Shown here: positions 46,846 through 59,800 of the stretch, piece after piece
How the letters are laid out: every line of letters begins with the position of its first letter
Numbering within the stretch: position 1 is the stretch's first letter
Origin: Merluccius polli
Taxonomy: Eukaryota > Chordata > Actinopteri > Gadiformes > Merlucciidae
Direction of reading: 5' to 3'
NCBI GenBank assembly: GCA_030340625.1
Contig: JAOPHQ010003993.1
Location: forward strand, 150,001 to 214,000
DNA length: 64,000 nt
Made by a program: the position numbers and the translations under genes
Notes under the pieces: model-generated
Database searches by the model: none
The model's input: the letters and a program-made list of their open reading frames with translations, nothing else
What the model was told of the DNA's origin: nothing

Positions 46846-49097
46846 GCAACAAACCAATTAAATTACGATATTTCTCAGAAAAGAAGCACAAATATTTCTT
46901 AGTGATGGCCACTACACAACTCTGCAGTATCGTTAATGATCAGTATACATTTATTTTATTCTGACACGAAAGAACCACGAAAACATATGTGCCGCCTGTG
47001 CATGAAAACGGTGCTCTTCCGGGACCTACAGAAAGACAAGATATTGAATTTTAAACGTCAATTAAGACATTAAAAACACATAAATGCGATAATCAAAACC
47101 ACGACCGCACAGCTGTAAAATATGTGGTGCAAGCACGAAAGATGCTTCCTATTGAAATACATTAGTTTTATAGTCGTCCTGAGCAGCACGAAAAAAAAAA
47201 GTTATCAGTTATCATTGCGGGGAGCAAAAATGTGATAGTTAAATCGTTGCAGGGAGCACAAATTAGATTAGTTTAATTTCGTGACAGTTTCACGAACTGC
47301 CATGAGACTGGATTGCAACAACTCCCCCCCCCCCCCCCCCCCCCCCCCAACGTTATTTTGCAAGGGCACCGTGTCACTGCATCTTGGGCTCAGCCAAGAC
47401 GATTGTGATTGGTTTAAAGAAATACAAAAAAAACGGAGCGTTATTTTCCCTTCGATACCAGAATGATAGTGGGTTCAGCAGCCAGACCTTTCTCCAGAGC
47501 TGGCACAGCCCTAAAACAAAGTGTGGAGATCTGAGACTAAAGGTCTGGCGATGCGAGACTACTGACGATGCTGATTTTCACCTTGACGATTGTCGAGAGA
47601 GTGGACGATTTTGCAAGAGAGGACGTTTATTGACAAAGTAATACAGCAAGAGCTTATGTAACAGTGTAAATAATGACTTTGTTTTATTTGTTAAATTTCT
47701 GTCAAACTTGGGACTCAACTTTTTATATTTTATTTTGAAAGTCCACAGCGGAAGTTTGTGTTTAAGTTAATGCTGGGCAATATGTAAATTGCTCAGAAGC
47801 ATCAATCTTACACTGTGGTAAGTTGCCGTTCTGTCCACTTGTATATAAATTCAGTTATAAATGCAAACCACGCATGATAAGATGTTTAATTCGATCAGCA
47901 TTTAATTTGTTACATGCTTGTTAAACCTAATGCTTATTGGTTTGTGAAGCAGTAATTGCGTAATGTGTGGAGTCCTTAAGCACGAGGTGTACGTGACCTG
48001 TGCGCACTAATATGGGGCTCCTCTTTTATAGTTCGAGCGGGAACAGACTACGGTTATTTGTTTGTGCACACTGGTTGTGTGTTTGTCCCATGTTTCAGGT
48101 ATGTTTTATTTTGTGCTCTTGAAAATGTAATATTGTTTTGTGTTATGTGCTTTTTGTTTTAGTTAAAATACGACTATACGATCACGTTATGCTGGGCAAT
48201 ATGTAGATTGCTCAGAAGCATCAATCTTAAGCTGTGTTCGAGCGGGAACAGACTACGGTAATTTATTTGTGCACACTGGTTGTGTGTTTGTCCAATGGTC
48301 ACACTAAGACGAAAAGATCTTGCTGGGTTCAGTTCATGAAGGGGACTGAACCACAGATGATCTGACACTTCAATATCCTTTCTGAACTCCACCTTAGGGG
48401 TGGACCGTGGATTTGAAGGTGGTTGCTCTTGGTTACGCCCCAAGCTATGGTTGTCTATGCATTTCTCACTTTCTAATCTTCAACGGACACTCTCCTCCGG
48501 TCTCCTCCCTTGGACTCCTAGCTCACAGCCTGCAACTACAATTGTATCAACTCCCACCACACCAGACTTTTCACATCATTCATAATGTTTGACCTTGATC
48601 ATTCTTAGTTCACAAACATTGGTGTCTCCATTTGCCCTTGAAGATCAACACTTCTCTCTCGTAGATTTAGTCAATCAACATTTATGATATGCATTTATGA
48701 TTCAATTATAATTTTTAAAACCTGTGTACTTCTATTGATTTGTGATCATAGGTCCTTTATTGTTAATATATGTATTATATATTTTCCACATTAGTTATCA
48801 CATAGTGAGATCATAGAGCTGGGGCCAGGTTTTATCAGATACTTTTCCACACTACTTACACACTAAAAGTACAGCACATGGTTTTGCATATCCACCACGC
48901 ACACACTCCCTAGTAGAGCGGGATGCGACGCTTCAATACACCGCCTGTACATATCCTGCCATCGCGGGACGCCAAAAATGCGCTGGATTTGCATGTCGTC
49001 CACAATAGAGACTGGTTGACAGGAGCAAACCACAACGGCACAGGAACAAGCTATGTTTGTTCGGGGAAATTATCTTTAACATCAGAACACGCGTCTT
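46846..49097. other. unassigned intergenic sequence with local duplications
   Basis: A C-tract lies at 47327-47348. A MITE-like end (AAAGGTCTGGCGATGCGAGACTAC, about 47540-47563) is seen. The block TGCTGGGCAATATGTA(A/G)ATTGCTCAGAAGCATCAATCTTA occurs at 47772 and 48190. The block TTCGAGCGGGAACAGACTACGGT occurs at about 48033 and 48237. So two short blocks were duplicated here. No gene was recognised. Confidence 0.5.
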
Positions 49098-49123
49098 AAG
49101 TTAATATTTGCAAACTATTCAAA

Positions 49124-49537
49124 ATGGGAATATCTGACACAGACATCTGCCCTCACTGCACGTTGGGGAGCACAGACACATATCTGCATGCCACCTGGAA
49201 CTGTCACCCAGTCAGTCTCCTATGGACTTCAGTCACAAAGACACTTTCCACCATCTTGGACTGTAGAATCCCGCTCTCCCCCTCACTTTGTCTTCTAGGA
49301 GATACCACTTCTATCCCCATCCCACAGAAACTGAAATATCCAGTACTTGTCTCTCTAACTATCGCCAAGAAAATAGTCTTTCAAAACTGGAAATCAAGAA
49401 ACTCTTGTCACATAAACCATTGGATCAACCTAATATCAGAACACATCCTTGCAGAAGAACTCTCAGCTCAAAAGAAGAACAATACATCAGCCTTCAAAGA
49501 CATTTGGAACCCTTTCATATCCTTTCTTCAAACCTAG
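49124..49537 (+). pseudogene. C-terminal end of an L1-like ORF2
   Basis: The open frame of 137 residues contains the C-terminal cysteine motif of L1-clade ORF2 proteins (CPHC, then H-x4-WNC) near its start. It closes with KDIWNPFISFLQT before a stop. The rest of ORF2, including endonuclease and polymerase, was lost to 5' truncation at insertion. Confidence 0.75.
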
Positions 49538-49638
49538 CAATAACTTTGCCACTTACACTCCCTACAACACTGATACTCAACATTTGCACTCTCCCTCTCT
49601 CCCCCTGGTCATTATGCTGATAAACACTATCCCACTAT

Positions 49639-49792
<154 letters not shown>

Positions 49793-50267
49793 CAACCAGC
49801 AGCCCTCTCTGTAGATCTCCAATTCATACAGTAATACTGTATTTGTATATCTGCCTGTCTGTATGCATGTAATTGTCTGCCTGTTTGTCCACTTGTCTGT
49901 CCACTGGTCTATCTGTCTGTCCTCGTCCACTGTTCTGCTTGTCTGTATATTAGCATCTGCCTGTCTATTGTCTGTATCTGTTTCTCTGCCTGTCTGTTAG
50001 CGTCTGTCTGTCTACCGTCTGTATGTCTGTCCATCCGCCTGTCCGTTTACGTCCATCTGTATAATTAGCCTAATCCTGCCCTATTTGCCATCAGTTATTG
50101 TTTACAAGAAATTTTTGTTTTGTTTTGTTTTATTACCTTTATTTTATCTATTTATTATTTACCTTGCAATATCAGGGCCATTACTGTTCTAGGGTATTAG
50201 GGGATGGTTGTGGGTCTGTCCGGAGTAATCACTGTCTGTACATAGTTTGAATTAAAAATAAAGTTGT

Positions 50268-50819
50268 TGTAGTGTATTTTCTGATATACATTTACAGGTT
50301 ATTCTACTTCTTTATTTTATTCATTGTATTTCACTCATTCTTCATATGTAGAATACTGCTGTGTCATGAGAGAACATCCTGTGTCTCTCTGTGAACTAAT
50401 TAGGGGTAGTCCTGAGGGCCTGCTGAGGGGCAGCAGGATGCCTGATGACCCTATAATGAAAAGATGTACTGATCACCTCAGAAAGTGACTCCATATGTGG
50501 CTTAAGACAGGGAGCTGTTTGTGTTGTGTTGTAGATCTGAGAGGGTATTGTTTCGGCTTGCTGGACTGTCACGTATGGTCTGGCTCAGGCCTATAAGAAG
50601 TGTGTGCATTAGAGAGGATAAGGAGTTTTCGGACCCCTTTGGGGGATTCGGACTCAGATTGGGAGAAGATTCGGCCACCATTCAGATGCATTGAATGTCA
50701 TCCCGCTTGTGTTCTCTGTTAAATAAAAAGTTATTTACTCAGACACTTTTGGGAGCGGACCTCCATCATTTCATCATCCACAAACCAGTATTCTGGCAGC
50801 CGAAGAAGAATATACTACA
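50268..50819 (+). repeat. ERV-2 5' LTR
   Basis: Begins TGTAGTGTATTTTCTG and ends AAGAATATACTACA. It contains AAATAAAAAG at about 50722, serving as polyadenylation signal, and TATAAGAAG at about 50591 as a TATA-like box. Confidence 0.9.
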
Positions 50820-50823
50820 TTAT

Positions 50824-50841
50824 TGGCGTCACGAACAGGAT
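50824..50841 (+). other. primer binding site complementary to tRNA-Ser
   Basis: TGGCGTCACGAACAGGAT is complementary to the 3' end (with CCA) of a vertebrate tRNA-Ser with the CGA anticodon, as I recall it. It lies four bases after the LTR end. Confidence 0.7.
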
Positions 50842-53099
50842 TGGCTGAATGCGCAAAATCGATGACCAGAGACCAACTCAACGCAGTTTAAACCCAGAAG
50901 AAGCGCGCAAGGTGAGTTCACCTAACTTCTGGTTTTTATACTGTGTCCAGGTGTTTTCTGTCATTCGGTGGGTTCGCAACAAAAAATAATCTCTGCGGAG
51001 AACAATAGGCTGGTGGACGATGGATGAGAGAGTTCCGTTATAAATTTACTAAAAATATACTTAGAGAAACAAAATGAAATTAAAGTAACGAATGAAATTA
51101 GAGAAACAAATGAAACTAAAGTAACAAATGAAACTAGAAGTAACAAAAAGTTTAGAAATAAAAAACAAAAATAAAAACGAGAGGAATAGAGGCTTGATAT
51201 GGTTAAGGACGTCAATGGGAGACAGTTTAGTGTGTGCAAGTTTCGAGAAAAAGCCCATCGACAGCACAAATGGAAATGCGAGTAGAGAAGGATGAATGAA
51301 GAGTATGCGCTCATCACCCGATAAGAAAAAAACCGTCATTGGTTCGTAACATGTGCACCAATTCGAGGAAAATAATTAAAACCAATGACAGATCAAATGT
51401 ATGTGTGGGTTTAAGTGTGAAGGAGACACATGTTTTGAGTGAGACAAAAGCCTTGGGTACATTTTGATGAGAGCGAGTTTGCGGCCTGGCCCAAGGCAAA
51501 TGTGAAAATGCAGCAAAAGGAGTGACACTATCAGAGTACTGAAAATGTCAGTGAATGTGTATGCACTTAGATGCATTTGCGATGATAGGAGACACACGCT
51601 TCCAAAGTAATGTGACGGTGACTGTGACAGCGCTAAAAGTAAAGTAAGTCGTTGGAGAACTTTCATGCAGCAGCATAAAATGGTAAACTGTCAATGAGAG
51701 AAAAAGAGATGATAAAGTGAAAAGCCCGGCCGGGTAATTTACAGCCTACAAAATAATAAAGAAAAAAAAAAAATTGCATAAACACCTAAAGTTGGATAGG
51801 GAAAATTAAGAAGCTTCAAAATAAGTGTTGTGTTCAATGTTCAATGTTCTGTGTCTGTTTGTGGGTCTGTTCTGTGTTACTGTGAAGTAAATGTGGTTCA
51901 TCTGTGGAGAAAGAACAAAGAAAAAAGGCGATGACCTCTCCCTGTTAAAAGGGACAAGGAAAAAAGGCGTTGGCCAGTCTATTATTTGGCGTGTAAGAAA
52001 ATTAATGTGGATCATTAGGCCTAAAGTTAATTTTAGTCTATGTTTGTTCTTTGCAAGTGCCTAGCGACGGAGATGTGAGAGACTGTAAAGAAAAAGTAGA
52101 ATAAACAGCGGTTATAGATGTTATCAAGTCGCGTGAGTGTGCTAAAGATGCGTGAATGAAGTTACTTATTTGTAAACTGAGCTCTAAATATTATTAAAGA
52201 CAAGTGGTCTAATTGTGGGAGTGACGACTCCTCATGTAAATATTGTAGAAAGAAGTCTTATTATTTCTTGAAGTTGTGAAACTGTTTAGATTAAGAAACT
52301 GCTGGCGGAAGTCTAGGGAAACACTCGCAGGGGCGATGCAAATAATTCTCTAGCCGGGGGGCCACCAGGTTTCCCCCTCTGATTCAGAAGAGCATTGGAC
52401 AAACTCTGCTCTCTCTGAGGTCACGTTAACAAGTGAACTGCGCATGTGAGGATTTTAGGAGAAGCTACAAGTTACACAGACGCGTGGTCACGCCCCTACT
52501 GCACTCTTGGAGCTGCAAGGGGGGAGAAGGCAGACTGAAGCCTAGTACAATAATGCTGTTTATTGGTAGTCGTTACTTGATCATGAATTATATTATCAAC
52601 ATTTTTAAATTCATAAATAACTATGTTAACCGATGTCATTACTGTGAAAAAAAAAAAAAAAAAAAGTGTTTTTGTGTCAAAGCTGATTGATTATTCTTAA
52701 GCGTCAACTTGTCAGTAATATGAAGCACGTTGTTTAAATAGACATTAAATCTCTGTTTTATTCTTTTCCTTTATCTACATTTGCACGAGAACCTTAAGCG
52801 AAGGAGGGGACCTCCGTGGCCAGGGGGCTCCTTTCCAAAGAAATATCTCAACGTCTTGTGTGGTGTCTAATGATAAGAAATTACAAGGTTAACAAAGAAG
52901 GAAAGAACATAAATAGATTAAAAAGGGGCGAGAGAAAAATTACTATTAGAAATGGTTAGTAGGGATAAAAATAAAATTAAAATAAAACATACTAGGAAAC
53001 ATAGATAAGAAAGGAAAGGAAAGTTGGATATGGCAAAATGGGATGATGAAAGTTAGTGGTGATTGTTAAAACAGAAGGATTTATTTAGAAAGACAGAGG

Positions 53100-53235
53100 G
53101 AAGTAAATGGAAGGATAGAAGAAGAGATGAGTGTAAGAAAAGAAAAGGCAAAGAAAGTGTAAGAAAAGTCAGAGAAAGCGTAAGAAAAGTCAGAGAAAGT
53201 GAAAGAAAAGTCAGAAAGTGAAAAGGGAAAGGAAG
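53100..53235 (+). repeat. purine-rich tandem repeat in the ERV-2 interior
   Basis: GTAAGAAAAGTCAGAGAAAGC-like units of 21 bp repeat about four times. Read on the + strand they give a VRKVRES heptad pattern, but no longer open frame surrounds it. A similar purine-rich series (AAATGAAACTAAAGTAAC units) lies at 51061-51160. Confidence 0.6.
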
Positions 53236-53369
53236 AAACGTGGTCAAGAGAGAGAGGGAGCGCGGTAGTTGTAGTTATTACACTGTAAAAACCTGATACG
53301 CATTGTTGCGTGTGTAACAATAAAACAAGTCCATCTGTAGGTTGCTTAGTTTACCTCCATAGTGTGATG

Positions 53370-54520
53370 TTGAAACAGTTAAAAGAAAGTTTGTTCTGGG
53401 TTGCCAGGGTCTACCGGTAGGTGTGTCCCCAGAGGGGGAGAGTGGACTGCGTGGTATAAGTCCCGCACTGTTGTCATGGCCATATCTTGCTTTTCATGTG
53501 TTTTGTTGAAATAGATTTAATTTTGTTTTTGTTTTTTCTTTGTTAAATTGTAAAATTGCTTTGGTCAGACAACTGTCGTCTGAACATGCCAACAAAAGTG
53601 TCTGTGATGTGAATGGAGTTAAAGCAGGTGGAGACAACAGCTCCCCTACTGCTAGAAACCTGCACTGCATGTTGTAGTCCAGGAAGTTTTCTGCACACAT
53701 GCTTCCGTATGTGTGTGGGTTTGATAGTTGTTACCCCCAGTGGCCAACTTGCAAATAATTTTACAGCTTGTGGGAATGAGCTACTGTTAACTCAGTGGAG
53801 TTTTAGAATAATACTTACCGTATTGTACAATTTTTATGCCATCTCTCCTATTTATGAGACTATTTACCTTTGAGTGAAAGTTACAAGGTACATTTTATTC
53901 AGTAACAATGTAGGTTGTTAACATCCTTTTGAGCAATAACCTGGTTAAAGTGATCACTGAAAAGTATTTCAGCAATCTGTTGGGAAGGGATCTAATGCAC
54001 AAGCTAGATTGTTTATTGACATTGGGAAGAATTGGGTTTACCTTGCAAACGCCAACACCTAATGCTGTTATGCTGTGTTGAATATTTTTATTTGTTAGCT
54101 TTGTCCACCAACGCGTTATAACTACAGCGTCAACGACGTGTGGTGTCTCCATTACATATACACATGACTGCATGGATAGCTGTCATAGATATCTGTCTCT
54201 ACTCCTCCACGGTCACCTATCCTATGGGCTGAACATAACAATCAGAAGGGAGTTATCCCCATACACGGTATCCTGCAACAGGCCAGTAGGGAAGGCTGGT
54301 TAGCCTATGACGGGTAAGATCCCACCTTGAAACCTGGGGACAACCTAAGGCAGGCACAGTCACGATTACTTGGCCAAGTCACTGAGCACTGACTCACTTG
54401 ATCAGAGAGTGACGAGAAGGTGAAACCATCACAGGAGAAACCATTTGGGTTGAAAGGTGGAGGATAGGATAGATTCCGGCTTAAGCAGTGGAAATGGTGG
54501 CAATAACTAGGACAAATCTA
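53370..54520 (+). repeat. shared module, ERV-2 copy
   Basis: It matches 38444-39115 plus 40552-40690 of ERV-1. This copy lacks the DNA transposon and has about 340 extra bases (about 53590-53930). No coding capacity is evident. Confidence 0.8.
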
Positions 54521-56015
54521 TAGAAGGACATAGAATTGTCCAATAGAATAGGAGAATTATCTGTACCCAAAGGGGTTGAACTTTATGTAGAGCAGGGATT
54601 AGAATGCTTCCAAAACGATGAAAGAAATGTAGAAGATAATGATGTAGGCATGAAAGAAGAGGATGTATGTGACACCATTTAGAATGTCACCAAAAACTGT
54701 ATTGATCGATACCAAACAAGAAAACTAGCGCCTATTATATAAGGGGATAGAGCCAGTGAACGTCTTATGTCATATATGACATTCCAGTGGCATAATTGTT
54801 TATATCAAAATCAGGACAATGACAATGAGGAAATCGAGGGTAGTTTATTTGAAGTGTATCAATTTTAAGTACTCAAACTTACTAATGACTGTTCAATGAC
54901 TATGTTGGACCTGTGTGACCATAAATATTCATTTATTCACTAATATTCACCTATTATTTGAACCATCTATTTATACACATGTGTTTGATATATTAAGTGT
55001 GCACAGAAATTCACTTATTAACAATTATTTACTATTGTCTATACATGGGAATCAGCCTTCAAACTTTAACAGGGAACCAGTATTAATGATCACTTAAAGG
55101 GAACAAAGTAGATGATAAGTAACAAGGGGGGATCATTTGAATATTAATGAGCAATAATAACAAATTATGGGAATATTAATTAATAATGATAGAAGATAAT
55201 TTGGTTCATTCAGGATTTTGGACAGGGCTGATCTATAATTACACTGTAATAACAACTGTTCACATACTGATTAGGTTATGTTGTGTCAGATATTTTTCTG
55301 CAAAGATACTGTTTGGTTCTGGAATTTCTTCCTCTCAGGACAATAGAGGGAGGTCCTTTAGAGAGAGGACAGTTGAGCTGGGGCTCCTGCCCTACATGGA
55401 CTCAGAGACTCATAACTGGACATTGGAATGGACTGCAAACACTGGATGAACAACAGGAACATTGCTTCCTGTGACCAGCTGTTGATCATAATTTCTATAC
55501 TAGGAGACAACATGACTGATAGCTTTATCTGAATGTGATGTGTTTTTATGTTTTATATTTTATGTTTTCTTTAATTCCTTTAATGATTGATTTCCTTACA
55601 AGTGATTGATGTTGAAAGATGTTAACACTGTGTAATGATGATTTGTTGTGCATTTGACAATGATTGGATTGAAGAGAAGTGCCTCATCCTGAATGGCTAA
55701 CTGGGAAGAGCTCTTCCAGTTGGGCGAGACTAGCTCATGAATTTGGCCTTATTAGAACAATTGAATAAGTTTACCTAGTTTAAAAGTAAATAAAATAATG
55801 TGTGCATAAGATTCAAAGGTAATGCTAAAAAGACTAAATTAGTTGCTCCAAAGAGCTTGATAAATTAGGACCTAGAATTACTGTCATATATTTTATGTTA
55901 TTATCATCAAAATATGAGGGAAAGCTTTTTGAGAGAATGCAAGCAAGAAGAACAGATGCTATATGCTTTTTGTGTTAATTGTGCGTGACTTCTTCAAAGT
56001 CACGAGGGGGGAATA

Positions 56016-56567
56016 TGTAGTGTATTTTCTGATATACATTTACAGGTTATTCTACTTCTTTATTTTATTCATTGTATTTTACTCATTCTTCATATGTAGA
56101 ATACTGCTGTGTCATGAGAGAACATCTTGTGTCTCTCTGTGAACTAATTAGGGGTAGTCCTGAGGGCCTGCTGAGGGGCAGCAGGATGCCTGATGACCCT
56201 ATAATGAAAAGATGTACTGATCACCTCAGAAAGTGACTCCATATGTGGCTTAAGACAGGGAGCTGTTTGTGTTGTGTTGTAGATCTGAGAGGGTATTGTT
56301 TCGGCTTGCTGGACTGTCACGTATGGTCTGGCTCAGGCCTATAAGAAGTGTGTGCATTAGAGAGGATAAGGAGTTTTCGGACCCCTTTGGGGGATTCGGA
56401 CTCAGATTGGGAGAAGATTCGGCCACCATTCAGATGCATTGAATGTCATCCCGCTTGTGTTCTCTGTTAAATAAAAAGTTATTTACTCAGACACTTTTGG
56501 GAGCGGACCTCCATCATTTCATCATCCACAAACCAGTATTCTGGCAGCCGAAGAAGAATATACTACA
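56016..56567 (+). repeat. ERV-2 3' LTR
   Basis: Same length and almost the same sequence as the 5' LTR; the differences seen are C to T near 56127 and C to T near 56079. It is preceded by a G-rich polypurine tract. Confidence 0.9.
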
Positions 56568-56633
56568 TTGTCCTCCGACGAGGGGGGGTGGTGGCGGGCA
56601 AAAAAAAAAAAAAAAAAAAAGTTAATATTTGCA

Positions 56634-56897
56634 TTGATCGTTCATCGATAGCGAACACTGCTGGACGTGGTGTTGACAGAATTGAGGAACAGAATTGAGG
56701 AACAGCAACACATTTGGATGTCATATCTATGCAACATTTGTCCCATATGTTTGGGGATGCAAAACATGATGTGTTTACGTGTCTGAGGACGGCTGATGAG
56801 TGGCTGCTGTCCCCCTGCCTCTCTTATTTAAAGAGATGTCTCTCAGAGACTTTATTCCCTCTCTTCTCCGTGGACCGCTGGACACTTGGGACCAGTG
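56634..56897 (+). promoter_or_regulatory. promoter and 5' UTR of the lectin gene
   Basis: TATTTAAAG at about 56825-56833 is TATA-like and lies about 65 bases before the ATG. This suggests a start of transcription near 56855. Only about 190 bases separate this box from the LINE/ERV insertion, so the gene's original upstream region now lies 7.5 kb away, left of 49097. Confidence 0.5.
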
Positions 56898-59800
56898 ATG
56901 GAGAGGCTTTTCATTGTGCTCCTGCTGTTTACAGGTAAGTGAGTGTTTACATATTTATACCACAGCGTTGGTGAATATTGATTCTGATTGGTCGATAACG
57001 ATAAGGGTTTGCATATTTTTCAATAACAGGACACCTGACTTTTAACAGTTCAAAATCAATGCGTAACTATAACCGGAATAAACCACGCCGGGCTGCCCCG
57101 TTGCTGAAAATAATGTAGGCCTACTTTGGCCATCATATATTATTTTCCAATAACGTGACAGCCCATTATTCCTTACATGTTTAAATACTGGTAAAATGTG
57201 CATTGTATTTGCATATTGTGCACACCTCTTTGGCGTAGGAGCCATTTCACCACCATGCTTATTTAACAGGTATCTGGGGGTGTCGCAACTACCACTACAT
57301 CGATAAGAAAATGAGTTGGCAAGATGCTCAGAGCTACTGCAGGGAGCGCCATTCAGACCTCGCCACCATATCCAACAGTAGAGACAACAACATAGCACTT
57401 AAATCTAAAACCAACAGCGCAGAGAACTATGTTTGGATAGGTTTGAACAACAATAACACTCAAGGGGCCTGGCGGTGGTCCGAGGACAGTAGTAACGCCT
57501 CATTCTACAATTGGAACAAAGGTGAGCCGAACGTAAATAGCGACTGTGTAGAAATGAGACGGGATGGACGCTGGTATGACGTGAAGTGTCACCACAAGCT
57601 GCCCTTCATCTGTAATGGTGAGTTGTAGATCAATCCTTGGTCCTCGATTTAGACAATGTGCGCCATTTTCTAAACCGTTCCTGCTGTTGTTTGCTACTTC
57701 TTCGGTGTCTGGCCGTTACACGCAGGGGCGTGTGTAATATGTAAATAATGTATACGATTAGTCTAGAACTCTAGACACCCCCTAGCGGCAGCAAATTTAT
57801 TTGGCAGCTAGGTAGGTCTAGCACGGCTCCGTCGGCTTTTTGGTGCTGGAAACACAAAGTATGTCAGACCAATCACAGCGTGAGGGGCGGAGTCGGAAGC
57901 CGGGCTACCATGACGACAGAGTTGCGACGGTTCCGTGTTAGAGGTAAACAATGGCTGCTGCTGCTGCTGGCGAACGGCTGTCTTTCCACTCGGCTTTGGC
58001 CGCGACTCTTCAAGACTTGAAGTTAACATTTTATTTGAGAAAAGAACAAAGAACGGCACTGAAGTCTTTCCTCGAAAATAAATATTTATTCTGAGTTTTG
58101 ATTAATTACGTAGTCAGAGCCGTCGCTCTGACTACGTCACCTTCTTCGTTGCTCTGATTGGTTGTAGCGCTATCCTATTGCAGAGGGAACTTGAAAGACA
58201 ACCGTTTATCCCGCCCACACTGCCAATGGAGCTGAGCCAGACCTTACATCTTTCTGATGTGGGTCTGGCTTGCCAGGCTAGTATACGATAGCTTTTTTGC
58301 TAAAATTAGGTTTAAGCTTTGCACAAGCTGTGTTTACATATTTATACCACAGCGTTGGTGAATACTTGATTCTGATTGGTCGATAACGAGGGTGTGCATT
58401 AGGCTATTTTTCAATAACAGGACACCTGACTTTTAACCGTTCAAAATCAATTCGCTACAAATCCAACATTAACAACAACGGTTAAATAGGACGATGGATC
58501 AGATGCTCAAAAGCACTGCGGAGGAATACTTAAATTTCAGCTGATTAAGTCGATAAAAAAGCAATAACATTACAGATTACAGTAACTCATATCTAATCAT
58601 TGTTGGTAACTACAACCGGAATAAACCACTCCGGGCTGCCCTGTTGCTGAAAATAATGTAGGCCTACTTTGGCCATCGTATATTATTTTACAATAACGTG
58701 ACAGCCTGTTTATTCCTTACATATTTATACTGGTAAATGTGCATTTTTTTAAACATATTTTGCACACCCCTTTGGCGTAGGAGTCATTTCACCACCATGC
58801 TTATTTAACAGGTAAGAAGCATCGCAGATACCACTACATCGATAAGAAAATGACTTGGCAAGATGCTCAGAGCTACTGCAGGGAGCGCCATTCAGACCTC
58901 GCCACCATATCCAACAGTAGAGACAACAACAGAACACTTAAATCTCAAACCAACAGCGCAGAGAACAATGTTTGGATAGGTTTGAACAACAATAACACTC
59001 AAGGGGCCTGGCGGTGGTCCGAGGACAGTAGGGACACCTCATTCTACAATTGGAACAAAGGTGAGCCGAGAGGAGACGGCAACTGTGTAGAACTGAGACC
59101 GGATGGATTCTGGAATGACGTGGGGTGTTATCACAAGCTGCCCTTCATCTGTCATGGTGAGTTGTAGACCAATCCTTGGTACTCGATTTAGACAATGTGC
59201 GCTGTTTTCTAAACCGTTCCTGCTGCTGTTTGCTACTTCTTCGGTGTCCGGCCGTTAAACGCAGGGGCGTGTGTAATATGTAAATAATGTATGATTTACA
59301 CGATAGCTTTTTTGCAAAAAATAGGTTTAAGTTTCACACAAGCTGTGCGAAACTTAACCGGACCACCACTGCGGTTCAGCCGTATTTTGAAAACATGTAA
59401 GCCATGTCCTTCCGGATCAAAGGACGGACCACCAGTCCAATCAGCGACGATTCATGTCGCCCGAGGGTACACTACCTTTTCCGGTTTGGTTAACGTCGTG
59501 TTTTCTGTTTTGCCGTTGTGGTTTTTAATTTGCCGTTGTGTTTTCTGTTTTGTTGTGTTTTCTGATTTGCACTTCAGAGCCAACAATCTACCACTACATC
59601 GATGACAAAGTGACTTGGAAAGATGCTCAGAGCTACTGCAGGGAGCACTATTATGACCTCGCCACCATATCCAACATGGCAGACAACAACATAGCATTTA
59701 AATCTCAAACCAACAGCGCAGAGAACGATGTTTGGATAGGTTTGATCAAGAATCAAGGGGCCTGGCGGTGGTCCGACAGTAGTGTCGCCTCATTCTACAA

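Larger units (their letters stand above)
50264..56571 (+). mobile_element. ERV-2: young non-coding LTR retroelement with 552 bp LTRs
   Basis: LTRs at 50268-50819 and 56016-56567 are the same length and differ at only about two positions that I could see. TTGT flanks both ends (50264-50267, 56568-56571). The parts are LTR (TGTAGTGT...ATACTACA), a tRNA-Ser primer site, a leader with splice donor AAGGTGAGTT near 50910, a purine-rich interior, the shared module (53370-54520), a polypurine tract GAGGGGGGAATA (about 56004-56015) and the 3' LTR. I found no gag, pol or env frame, so it must depend on enzymes made elsewhere. Near-identical LTRs mean recent insertion. Confidence 0.85.

Noticed and set aside
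55186..55474. env-like remnant in ERV-2
   Set aside because: The frame is short and has no recognisable envelope motif, cysteine pattern or membrane segment.
57808..58059. Small minus-strand gene repeated at 61872-62246
   Set aside because: The frame is inside two copies of the 9 bp-duplication transposon and is broken differently in each; no transposase or other family is recognised.
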